NCBI GenBank assembly: GCA_030059675.1
Contig: JANVYQ010000002.1
Span: forward strand, 144,260-208,259
DNA length: 64,000 nt
Origin: Candidatus Pelearchaeum maunauluense
Lineage (GTDB): Archaea; Thermoproteota; Nitrososphaeria_A; Caldarchaeales; Caldarchaeaceae
Reading direction: 5' to 3'
The notes below the pieces were generated by a model that ran no database searches, was not told the origin of the DNA, and was given only the letters and a program-made list of their open reading frames with translations. Below, piece by piece: positions 28,872 through 37,502 of this stretch. The translations under genes were made by a program, and so were the position numbers. Within the stretch, counting starts at the first letter, position 1. Every line of letters starts with the position of its first letter.

Positions 28872-29288
28872 TGAGATGAGCGAACCGCGAAATAGATAAA
28901 TGGATAAATTTAGCCTGTTAAGCTAGACAGTTCGGTATGGGAATAGCATTAGAGGTACCTTAGTTTAAGTTAAACGAACTCTTGACGGAATTAGAACGAC
29001 TGGGTTGGAGCAGGTCTCCAAGTGGTGACGAAACGTATAGAGAGAAAGTGGTTGATAAGTGGATTTGGAGCGGTTTATACGAGCGTTCAGAAGGCTATAT
29101 TATATATTCAAAAGTTATGTTGAAGGATATCAAGATGAGGAATATGCGTCACATCACAGAAAGGGTGTTCGGTTGTTAGAGAATGAAGTCTTAAAAGTAG
29201 CTAACAAATTGGAGTTACGGATGATATCTAGCAGACTTTTAGATTAAATACCTTGTTAACACTATAATCGTAAATAAATCATCTCTCG

Positions 29289-29700
29289 TTAGCTTTTAGT
29301 ACCTGCTACCTTCACTCCCCATATGCTCTCATACAGTTTGACTATGGAGATATAATCTAGTTCGCTCAACCCCATGGCCTTGCACTCCGTGAAAAGGTCC
29401 CTTACAGTACTAGCTATAGGCGTAGGGAACCCTAGCTCCTCAGCTATCTCCATAGCTAGCTGTATGTCCTTGAGCGTCAGGTCCACTGTGAAGTGTCGTT
29501 TGAAATCGGCTTTCAGGACTTTCTCGCTCTTGTTCTCGATCACATAGTTGTTAAAGACTGTCGTCTTCCATATGTCTATAGCTTTACCTGGGTCAACGTC
29601 TGCCTTAGCCATGAATGAGAGGATCTCTGCGAAGCTAGCTGCCATCATCCAAAGGTAAAGGTTCAACAAGATCTTGACTACTGAGTAAGAAGTTGTTGGC
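29289..29700 (-). pseudogene. C-terminal fragment of a 3-hydroxyisobutyrate/6-phosphogluconate dehydrogenase-like protein
   Basis: 'VVKILLNLYLWMMAASFAEILSFMAKADVDPGKAIDIW...LTLKDIQLAMEIAEELGFPTPIAS'; N-terminal Rossmann half absent; junction approximate. Confidence 0.75.
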
Positions 29701-29949
29701 TTTGTAAGACGATGGAGTAGGGTGGCTACACAAGAGGTAGCGTCCCTGCTCGATATAACGAAGGATGAAGCGTATGAGATGCTGAAGTCGATAAGTAGCA
29801 AAGGTCTAGTTTATAGTATGAAAGCAGGAAACGATTACTTCTGGCTAGCAAAGATGAAAACATCCTGCGATCCTGAGAACGGGAGTATGCAACGCTCAGT
29901 TGTAGAAGGACCCCCTCCAGAGGCAAAGAACGAAGATCACCTAACGTAG
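29701..29949 (+). pseudogene. Fragment of a winged-HTH protein
   Basis: 'VATQEVASLLDITKDEAYEMLKSISSKGLVYSMKAGNDYFWLAKM' abutting the dehydrogenase fragment. Confidence 0.5.
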
Positions 29950-30328
29950 ATGATGCCGAAACCTAGAGGTGATAACATGTCAGTTCCATGGCCTCTAAAC
30001 TACACAAAACAAAGGACGATGAAAATAACTACGAAAGGCAGGAAGACAAGAAAGCACCATACTGTAACAGTATGGTTCGGAGTTGACGACGAAGGAAGGC
30101 TGTTCGTGTCTTCTTTGAGGAATAGAGACTGGTTAAGAACATATAGCTAACCCCGAGGTTGAGGTCACAATAAAAGGGATAACACGTAGGATTAGGGCCG
30201 TAGTGGCTGAATCCGAGGAGGATAAGCAGCTTATACGAAATATTTGGAGGAAGAAATATGGAATAATGGCTAGGATTATGCGGTTGCCTAGGGAAGATGG
30301 AATTAGCTTCGAGCTTAAGGAGGCGTAG
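29950..30328 (+). pseudogene. Deazaflavin (F420)-dependent nitroreductase-like (DUF385) gene with frameshift near 30141
   Basis: 'RKTRKHHTVTVWFGVDDEGRLFVSSLRNRDWLR' then, in another frame, 'ANPEVEVTIKGITRRIRAVVAESEEDKQLIRNIWRKKYG'. Confidence 0.7.
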
Positions 30329-30331
30329 CCC

Positions 30332-30907
30332 TTGCTCAGCTTCTGGGACATGGCATACCTAACAGGCCTAGCTCCGTGGGATAGCGGTGAACCGCTAAGA
30401 GAGCTAGTTGAAATGGTTAAAAGAGGAATGATAAAGCCATCTAAGGTACTAGATATAGGGTGCGGTACTGGGTCTAATGTGGTTTTTCTCGCCTCAAAGG
30501 GATTTGAGACACATGGGCTAGATATATCTAGGGTAGCCCTAGCGAAGGCCAGCAAGAGAGCAGCTGCTAAAGGCGTTAAATGCTTTCTCCACCATCTCGA
30601 TTTCAGGGACGCAGATAAAGTCAGCAAATTAGGCGATTTCGACCTAGCTATAGACGTTGGATGCTACCATAGTCTACCGAATGGAGCGGACAGGCTACGC
30701 TACATCAACTCGCTAAACAAGGTGCTGAGGAAAGGTGGAGAATACTTCCTATGGTGTTTCGTGAGGGGTAAATCCTTTAGCTGGGGACCGCCAGGAGTAT
30801 ATGAGAATGAAATAGAACAGAACTATAGAGAACGCTATGATATACTTGAGAGTCACAGGATTAACACACCATTCAGAGATATGCTCTTTACCACATGCGT
30901 AAGGTGA
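30332..30907 (+). CDS. SAM-dependent methyltransferase (TTG start)
   Basis: 'KVLDIGCGTGSNVVFLASKGFETHGLDIS'. Confidence 0.88.
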   Translation: MLSFWDMAYLTGLAPWDSGEPLRELVEMVKRGMIKPSKVLDIGCGTGSNVVFLASKGFETHGLDISRVALAKASKRAAAKGVKCFLHHLDFRDADKVSKLGDFDLAIDVGCYHSLPNGADRLRYINSLNKVLRKGGEYFLWCFVRGKSFSWGPPGVYENEIEQNYRERYDILESHRINTPFRDMLFTTCVR

Positions 30908-30917
30908 GTTAGAATAG

Positions 30918-31604
30918 ATGAAGGTTACCGTCGAGTTCTTCCACGACGTGTTATGTGCTTAGTGTTATTGCCTATTTCCCCGCATGAGGAGAATAGTTGC
31001 TAAATTTCCTCAAGTTGAGGTAGTTCACAGGTGTTTTGCCCTGGCACCTGAGCCCGATAGCGTAGCGAGGATATTCGGTAGCAAGGAAAGGGGCAAGAAA
31101 GAGATAATGCGACATTGGAGGGCTGCAAATATGAACGACGATGAGCATAGGATAAATGCGGACCTTATGGAGAGCAGAGAGTTTGACTATCCGTACTCTA
31201 TGCCGGGTCTGAAGGCGTGTAAAGCAGCCGAAATCCACAGGGGGCAGTTAGGACACTGGGATATGTTCGACAGGGTACAGAAGGCCCATCTCACTGAGTG
31301 CAGTAACATATCGGAAACTAGAGTTCTAGTAAACTGCGCAATTGATATAGGCCTAGACGTTAATAGGTTCGTTAACGACCTCAACAGCGAGAGAGTTAGT
31401 TACATGGTTTGGAGGGATATAGAGGAGGCTAGGAAGCTAAATATATACGCCGTCCCAACCCCAGTTATAAACAGGAGATATATCGTACAAGGAGCAATTA
31501 ACACGAGTATCTTAGAACTTATCTTTGAACAGCTCGTGGAGACGGGTGAGGTGCTAACACCGTTCTCCGGCGTTGTAGCTATTTTAAAAGGTGGTAAGGC
31601 GTGA
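30918..31604 (+). pseudogene. DsbA/FrnE-family thioredoxin-fold oxidoreductase with in-frame TAG inside the CxxC motif
   Basis: ATG 30918: 'MKVTVEFFHDVLCA*CYCLFPRMRRIVAKFPQVEVVHRCFAL...'; TAG at 30960-30962 in frame with ORF 30984..31604; cis-Pro 'AVPTPVINRRYIVQGA'. Confidence 0.85.
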
Positions 31605-31835
31605 CGCATTATCTAGCTAAAGCAAAGCCCATTAACGGTAAATTCGACGAATTTTATTTGGATTTTTGTTTGATTGTTGTCAAGATGGGGAGACGAAAGA
31701 CCTTTTAACCAGAAGAAGCATACTTCATTAGCAGCTAAGCCAAAGCCCTTCTAACGAGATAGTTGGGGAGGGCTTGATGGGAATAATATAGAATTATCCC
31801 AAAAAGGATTTGTCATAGAACTAGTTGCTATGTTA

Positions 31836-32427
31836 TCATACTCCAATCCTCAGCATTACTACTAACAAGATAACTATTACGCCGAGGATTATGTTTATCT
31901 CCGACATTACTTTTATGTTCTTTTGAGCTTTCTGAGCGTATTCAGGAGAAGCACCTTTAGCAAGCTTTAGACTCATCTTGGTTATAGCTAATCCGATTAC
32001 AACCATAATTAGAAATATTGACATTTTAGCAAGTAATATTAAGCCATATGTGATTGTTAATAGGACACTGAGCGTCAGGGCACCCAATAATTAGCTTTAA
32101 TTAAGCCCGTTATCGCTACAAGTATAATCGCTCCCCAGACTAGGGGCATGAAACGCTTCACAAGGGCCTGATTAATTAGTCTAGCTTGTTCTAGCGAACG
32201 ATTACTAACTGGGTTAACCGGCTTAAGAGCCGGCTGTAAGATCACATCAAAGAATATTGCACCATCCATCCAAAAATAACCGCTATCAGATGCAACCAGC
32301 CGAGTATTAGATTGATAAAATCGACCAAGCCTATCTCCTTAAGTGGTAAGTTTAGCAATGGTGGCTTCATCAACGAAGCATATGAACTCTGCGGAAAGTT
32401 ATAAGCGCGTAATGGATTACTACGCAT
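31836..32427 (-). pseudogene. Multi-TM membrane protein (CopD-like) split into three overlapping frames
   Basis: 'LVDFINLILGWLHLIAVIFGWM' / 'GAIFFDVILQPALKPVNPV...PLVWGAIILVAITGLIKANYW' / 'ALTLSVLLTITYGLILLAKMSIFLIMVVIGL'. Confidence 0.7.
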
Positions 32428-32600
32428 ACGTAGCTAGAAACGACTTGGCGGTAGTTACCGCACAAACCGATGTAAAAGGCGATAGGTCGAAAAGACCTCA
32501 TGAGCAGGTAGACCCTGCTCTTTACTTAAAGGTAGATGAGGTCACCGATGAGGACATAGTGGTTTCAGGGGCCAGGGCTCACACGACCCAAAGCATTGCA
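32343..32600 (+). pseudogene. Internal fragment of a 4-hydroxybutyryl-CoA dehydratase/HpaB-family enzyme
   Basis: 'YVARNDLAVVTAQTDVKGDRSKRPHEQVDPALYLKVDEVTDEDIVVSGARAHTTQS' then homology stops. Confidence 0.65.
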
Positions 32601-33191
32601 GTGGATCTCAGGCGCGTTGCACTGATAAACGCAGCTAGAAACTGTTATCTTATGCTTCCTCGGGAGATTCGAGTACTTCCTATTGCCGTATATGTAATTT
32701 GCTATTTCGTAAACTGTCGGTCTAGTATCGAACAACTCCTCCGGGTTTACTCCAGCTAACGGGTAGCCTGTTACATTTCTAACTACATCACCACACCCAC
32801 CAGCGGTAGTCAGCCCACCCTCCGACAGAAGAGAGAAGACCTCAGGTACGTCCTCCATCCTTATCCAATGGAGCTGTATGTTCTGCCTATTCGCTATCTC
32901 CGCGTAACCCCTACCGAAGTGCTCCGATATCTCACCTATAACCCGTGCCTGCTCTGGTTTCAGAATTCCGTTTGGTATCTTTATTCTCATCATGAAGTAC
33001 CCTAACCTCGGCTTGTCGTGATAAAGTCCCCACCATTGAAGCCTCACCATGTCTTCTTCCGCTACAGCCTCGTAACCTCTCTCCATCAGCTCTAGAACTT
33101 CGTCTAAGACGTCTAAAGGGGGAACTTCTCGGCCTTCATTCTCTCTAGGGTTTCGCCTTATTACTTCCTCGTAGCTAGGCTCGCTAGACAT
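32595..33191 (-). pseudogene. N-terminal part of an assimilatory nitrite/sulfite reductase-like protein
   Basis: 'LQWWGLYHDKPRLGYFMMRIKIPNGILKPEQARVIGEISEHFGRGYAEIANRQNIQLHWI...GGCGDVVRNVTGYPLAG' ending after 'QCNAPEIHC'; no C-terminal siroheme/FeS half. Confidence 0.8.
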
Positions 33192-33229
33192 GGCTTTTTA
33201 AATCACCTGTTACTGTCCCCCTATTATCT

Positions 33230-33242
33230 TTATATAAATCTA
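33230..33242 (+). promoter_or_regulatory. TATA box ('tttatataaatc') ~25 nt upstream of the ATT codon of the UPF0201 gene
   Basis: AT-rich TATA-like motif at the spacing expected for a leaderless archaeal transcript. Confidence 0.55.
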
Positions 33243-33258
33243 ATCCAATAGCACTCTT

Positions 33259-33642
33259 ATTGTTATCAGGGTAGAGGCTCCAGTCTATTTAACCGAGGAT
33301 GAAGAGAAGGTAGTTGAAGCAATAAAGAACATCTTTCCAAAATTCAATATTTCCTCCACCCAATATGAAGATTTGACAATACTCCATGGAGAAGGAAGCG
33401 GCCGCGAGCTTTTGGAGAAGCTACGTATGGTTATACGGTCGCGACGGATAAGAGCAGCTGCGCGTTCCTTCATGATGCAGAGAATAGACGATGGTATTCT
33501 TGTTTTTCTCTTAAATAAGCAAGCCGCCTCTGTGGGAAAAGTATCATTCTGCGAAAACGCGCAAGAAACCCCATTAGGCGCGATTAAGGTTACTATAAAG
33601 GGCGAAGGATTACGCGACTTGGTTGAGTGGCTTACAGAATAA
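33259..33642 (+). CDS. UPF0201 family protein; apparent ATT start (ORF track begins at internal ATG 33373)
   Basis: In-frame '(I)VIRVEAPVYLTEDEEKVVEAIKNIFPKFNISSTQYEDLTILHGEG...'. Confidence 0.75.
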   Translation: MVIRVEAPVYLTEDEEKVVEAIKNIFPKFNISSTQYEDLTILHGEGSGRELLEKLRMVIRSRRIRAAARSFMMQRIDDGILVFLLNKQAASVGKVSFCENAQETPLGAIKVTIKGEGLRDLVEWLTE

Positions 33643-33644
33643 GA

Positions 33645-34568
33645 CTAATCTTCGGGATATGGGATGGAATAGCTCAGCAAATCCTCGGCTAGATAAGCAT
33701 TAGAGAAAATGGTCCTTGCTTCTCTCACTAGTATCTCCGCATCCTCCTCATATCGGGGGCTTATGTGATATAAGTAAAGCATTTTAACGCCTGCCCGTGC
33801 AGCGACTTCAGCTGCTTGCCGCGCAGTAGAATGCCCATCTTCAACCGCTTTTTTAACCATATCATCATTAAACGTAGAATCGTGAATAAGAACATCAGCT
33901 TCTTGAGCAGCATTAATGATAGACTCGCATGGCCGCGTATCGCCTGTATAGACTATTTTCCTACCACGCCTACGCGGACCTACGGCCTCTTCAGGAGTTA
34001 TAATCCGCCCACCATAATTGATCGACTGACCGCGCTGAAGCCTACCCCATAGAGGCCCCCGCGGGATGCCAAGCTTCTCCAAATACTCGACATTCATCTT
34101 GCCAGGCCTATCCCTCTCCTGAACTACATAACAATAACTCTCGATAACATGATCCGCTGGAACGCATCTAATGCTCAAACCTCTTCTCTCGATTGTGAGG
34201 AAGGGTGAGACTGTATGGACTCTGACTGGAAATGTTAAAGCACCTAGCCTATGCGATATTACAGTCTCTAGATATTCGGCCAATCCTCTGGGGCCGTAGA
34301 TATCCACGGGCGCCTCGCGGTCTAGCATACCCATGGTGTATAGAAGGCCGGGGAGACCTAGGACGTGGTCGCCGTGCATATGGGTTATGAAGATTGTGAA
34401 GTTTTGTTTAAAGCCTAATCTACTCTTTATGAATTGGCGTTGTGTCCCCTCTCCGCAGTCGAATAACATTACTCCACCCGCGTAGCGTATTGCGGTAGCT
34501 GGAAGGCCGCGTGAGGTTGTTGGCATACCTCCCCCTGTTCCGAGGAAGACTAAGCGCATTTCAGTCAT
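33645..34568 (-). CDS. rnz: Ribonuclease Z
   Basis: 'FLGTGGGMPTTSRGLPATAIRY', 'FITHMHGDHVLGLPGLLYTMGM', 'DVLIHDSTFND...HSTARQAAEVA'. Confidence 0.95.
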   Translation of the reverse strand: MTEMRLVFLGTGGGMPTTSRGLPATAIRYAGGVMLFDCGEGTQRQFIKSRLGFKQNFTIFITHMHGDHVLGLPGLLYTMGMLDREAPVDIYGPRGLAEYLETVISHRLGALTFPVRVHTVSPFLTIERRGLSIRCVPADHVIESYCYVVQERDRPGKMNVEYLEKLGIPRGPLWGRLQRGQSINYGGRIITPEEAVGPRRRGRKIVYTGDTRPCESIINAAQEADVLIHDSTFNDDMVKKAVEDGHSTARQAAEVAARAGVKMLYLYHISPRYEEDAEILVREARTIFSNAYLAEDLLSYSIPYPED

Positions 34569-35602
34569 CGCTGTAACACCACAATCTCACGTGTCAGGCT
34601 CTTATGGACATAAACGCTGTAAGATTCCAATAAATTAAATCCAGACCTATCAGCCATGTCAGCTATTCCACTACCCCGCGGGTAGGCCATGACTATCTTG
34701 CCATCTCTAGCGAGTAGATAATCAACTTCTGATAGAAAGCGATTTATTAAATTGGTAAAAGATTTGCCTGGAATTGTGGAGGAGCGGCCATAAGGCGGGT
34801 CTGTTACTACGGCGTCAAATTCTGCTCTAAGAGGGGCTTTTCTTGCATCAGCTTGGATGATATTCTCACGACTAGGTATGTATGTGGATAGGTTAGTTAA
34901 TGCGCCTCTGCATATCCATCCTTTGAGTTCAAGACCTATAGCTATATGGCCCATAAGCGCTGCCTCTATAAGTATAGAACCAGTCCCGGCAAAGGGGTCA
35001 AGTATCTTGTCATCTACACTGCCCACAGCCAGATTTACCATACATCTAGAGAGCTTGGGCTGCAAAGCAGATGGTATGGTGAATGGTCTTTTCCCAGCCC
35101 GCCTCTCATTAAACCCCTTTCCAACCAATACATTTTTCATCAGACCAATAACAAATGCATTAGGAGATACTATTACAGAGAAAATAAAATCGGGATTGGT
35201 AAGGTTTAGTTTTAATCCAACATTTTGAGCAAGTATGTTGGATGCGAGACGTTTTTCAATCTCCATGGAATCAACATCCACGCCTTCAATCCTAAATACG
35301 CGACATCTAAAACTTCGTCCATAAACTCCCGATGAAACCGAATCACCAATAACTACTTCATTAACGGCATTCTTAAACTCATTACTCCTGCCCCACGCTA
35401 TAGCTATCCCAGAAAGTTTGGTGTATGCGGTCCGCTGCATTAGTTTATCTATTTTGTCTGGCGGGAGATTGGATAGCGCTATACGCTGGTCTAAAAGCGA
35501 TGGCCTCTCTTTATGCGAGAGCATATTATGCAGGGCACATAACTCACCATAAGCGAGAGTTGGGTTTTCGCCTGATAATAAGAAAAATGATGAATAGCCC
35601 AT
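34565..35602 (-). CDS. tRNA (guanine-10) methyltransferase, THUMP-Trm11 type
   Basis: 'KPFTIPSALQPKLSRCMVNLA', 'DPFAGTGSILIEAALMG', 'DAVVTDPPYGRSS'. Confidence 0.92.
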   Translation of the reverse strand: MGYSSFFLLSGENPTLAYGELCALHNMLSHKERPSLLDQRIALSNLPPDKIDKLMQRTAYTKLSGIAIAWGRSNEFKNAVNEVVIGDSVSSGVYGRSFRCRVFRIEGVDVDSMEIEKRLASNILAQNVGLKLNLTNPDFIFSVIVSPNAFVIGLMKNVLVGKGFNERRAGKRPFTIPSALQPKLSRCMVNLAVGSVDDKILDPFAGTGSILIEAALMGHIAIGLELKGWICRGALTNLSTYIPSRENIIQADARKAPLRAEFDAVVTDPPYGRSSTIPGKSFTNLINRFLSEVDYLLARDGKIVMAYPRGSGIADMADRSGFNLLESYSVYVHKSLTREIVVLQR

Positions 35603-35614
35603 TTGGCATCTTCA

Positions 35615-36499
35615 TTATTCTCTCTTTACATGCTGGGCTATTAGTGAAGCTATATCAACTTCCGCATATCTGTTGGGTATTGTATTTGTAGCTACTAGCT
35701 TTTCCGCTCCAGCTTCTAGAAGTCTTTTATCAGCATCACCAACCATCAACGCATGGATGCAACTCACTACTATTCTCCCAGACCCGAGCTTCTTCAGAGT
35801 TTTTACAGTTTTAATAGCTGTCCCGCCAGTGCTTATAATATCATCCACAAACAAAACGTCCCTATCCTTAACATCTGCCTCAATGATTACTTTTACCTCT
35901 CCAGTATGTGTATTGCGCTCGCTACGCACTGGAGCAAAGTCCGTTCCTATTTCCTTAGCAGCTATAGATGCCATAGCCTCGCCTTTTTTACCAGGCGATA
36001 TTATTAATGGGTCGCTTAAGCCTAGGTTATGTGTATATTTTGCCAGCAATCCTGTGGCGTCAAGATTTGCTACAGGTATTGGGGTGTGTTGAAGTATCCA
36101 GGGAGAGTGTATATTCACTGTAATTATCTCATCTATGCCAGCGTATTTAAACATCTTTAATATCGTCTCTATACTTATGGCTTCACCTTCGAGGAATCTC
36201 TTATCCTGTCTCGCGTATGCCATGTATGGAATTATAGCTACTATACGAGAGGCGCCCAGATTCTTCAGGTTATCCACCATGAGCAAGAGTTGCATTATAT
36301 GCCTGTCCTGTGGTGGGTGAGTGCCCTGAACTATAGCTACTTCTCTTCCTTCCACGCTGCTCTCCAGCCTTAGATAAGACTCGCCATCAGGAAATAGCTT
36401 GAACTCCAGCTTTCCCAGCTCCAGCTGGGCTAGTCTGGCTATCGCCTCCCCAAGCTCGCGTGATGCTGGGCCAGGAATCAGAAGCACGAGAAACACCAT
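35615..36499 (-). CDS. prs: Ribose-phosphate pyrophosphokinase
   Basis: 'FPDGESYLRLE', 'IPYMAYARQDKRF', 'DVLFVDDIISTGGTAIKT'. Confidence 0.95.
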   Translation of the reverse strand: MVFLVLLIPGPASRELGEAIARLAQLELGKLEFKLFPDGESYLRLESSVEGREVAIVQGTHPPQDRHIMQLLLMVDNLKNLGASRIVAIIPYMAYARQDKRFLEGEAISIETILKMFKYAGIDEIITVNIHSPWILQHTPIPVANLDATGLLAKYTHNLGLSDPLIISPGKKGEAMASIAAKEIGTDFAPVRSERNTHTGEVKVIIEADVKDRDVLFVDDIISTGGTAIKTVKTLKKLGSGRIVVSCIHALMVGDADKRLLEAGAEKLVATNTIPNRYAEVDIASLIAQHVKRE

Positions 36500-36540
36500 A
36501 ATAAGTACGAAAAGCCAAAATAAAGAGTATGAAGCTAAGG

Positions 36541-37251
36541 CTATTCTAGAATTATCTCAAGCCGCCTATTTCTCTTCCCCTTATTCTCCAGCTTGGCGAG
36601 TTTTATAGAACCTACTTCACGCGTGTTTTTTACATGTGTCCCGCCGTCAAGCTGGGCGTCAAAGCCAGCGATTTCTACTATACGTAGGACTGGCTCGTTT
36701 GGTATTAGGTCTGGCCTCACTCTTATAAGCCCGCTCATGGCCAGCGCTTCTTCACGGCTTACGAAACGGTAAACCACGTCTCTACCCTCTCCAACTATCT
36801 TATTCGCAAGTTCAATTATCTCTGCCGCCTTTTCTTTGTTGAGAGATTCAAGCGATATATCCATACGTGCTCTATCTCTATATATCTGGCTACCTGTTAT
36901 CTGTACATCAGAACCATAAAGATGATAAACCGCACCACTGATTATATGGAGTGCTGTGTGATGCCGCATATGGGCGTAGCGCAGCTCCCAGTCTATAACC
37001 GCCCTAGCTATATCACCTACATCAGGTTTCTGGTCTGGAATAATATGGATAACTTTACCAGAGTCTTTAACTACTTCAGTAACTTCATATATAGAATCAC
37101 CGACGACTAGTTTCCCCCTATCACTTGGCTGCCCTCCTCCGCGTGGATAGAAAATAGTCCTATCAAGAACTACTCCAGCGTCTAAGACTTCCATCACCTT
37201 GGCGTCAGCCTCGCGTAGGTAGCTGTCTTTAAGATAGATGAGCTCAGTCAT
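36541..37251 (-). CDS. alaX: Alanyl-tRNA editing protein AlaX
   Basis: 'FYPRGGGQPSDRGKL', 'MRHHTALHIISGAVYH', 'DAQLDGGTHVKNTREVG'. Confidence 0.93.
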   Translation of the reverse strand: MTELIYLKDSYLREADAKVMEVLDAGVVLDRTIFYPRGGGQPSDRGKLVVGDSIYEVTEVVKDSGKVIHIIPDQKPDVGDIARAVIDWELRYAHMRHHTALHIISGAVYHLYGSDVQITGSQIYRDRARMDISLESLNKEKAAEIIELANKIVGEGRDVVYRFVSREEALAMSGLIRVRPDLIPNEPVLRIVEIAGFDAQLDGGTHVKNTREVGSIKLAKLENKGKRNRRLEIILE

Positions 37252-37332
37252 ATCCTACGCACACACGCCAACTCCGCTCTACGTGTTTCCTGAGAAAGCT
37301 TATATACGTTTTGCACTACTACTTGAATAGGG

Positions 37333-37479
37333 ATGAGCGAAACAATCCAGAGAGAGCTTGAAGAGTTGAAGCTACCGATATGCGAGTCAACGTTGATGCC
37401 AGTCTTCGACGAATATACGTACATCCACCACAACGCAATAGATATCGGCGTCTTCAAATACATAGAGCGCGCGCCATAA
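37333..37479 (+). CDS. Small (48 aa) hypothetical protein below the ORF-track cutoff
   Basis: MSETIQRELEELKLPICESTLMPVFDEYTYIHHNAIDIGVFKYIERAP*; TATA-like 'agcttatatacg' ~30 bp upstream. Confidence 0.55.
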   Translation: MSETIQRELEELKLPICESTLMPVFDEYTYIHHNAIDIGVFKYIERAP

Positions 37480-37502
37480 CAACATAGGGGTAACTAGGCT
37501 GC

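Noticed and set aside
28929-28980. Nested inverted repeats AGTTCG...GTTTAA-G-TTAAAC...CGAACT
   Set aside because: Short arms in AT-rich sequence inside a decayed region; could be chance.
28982-29247. Small overlapping ORFs 28982..29179 and 29059..29247
   Set aside because: Probably a gene fragment in shifted frames, but I could not assign a family; not listed as CDS.
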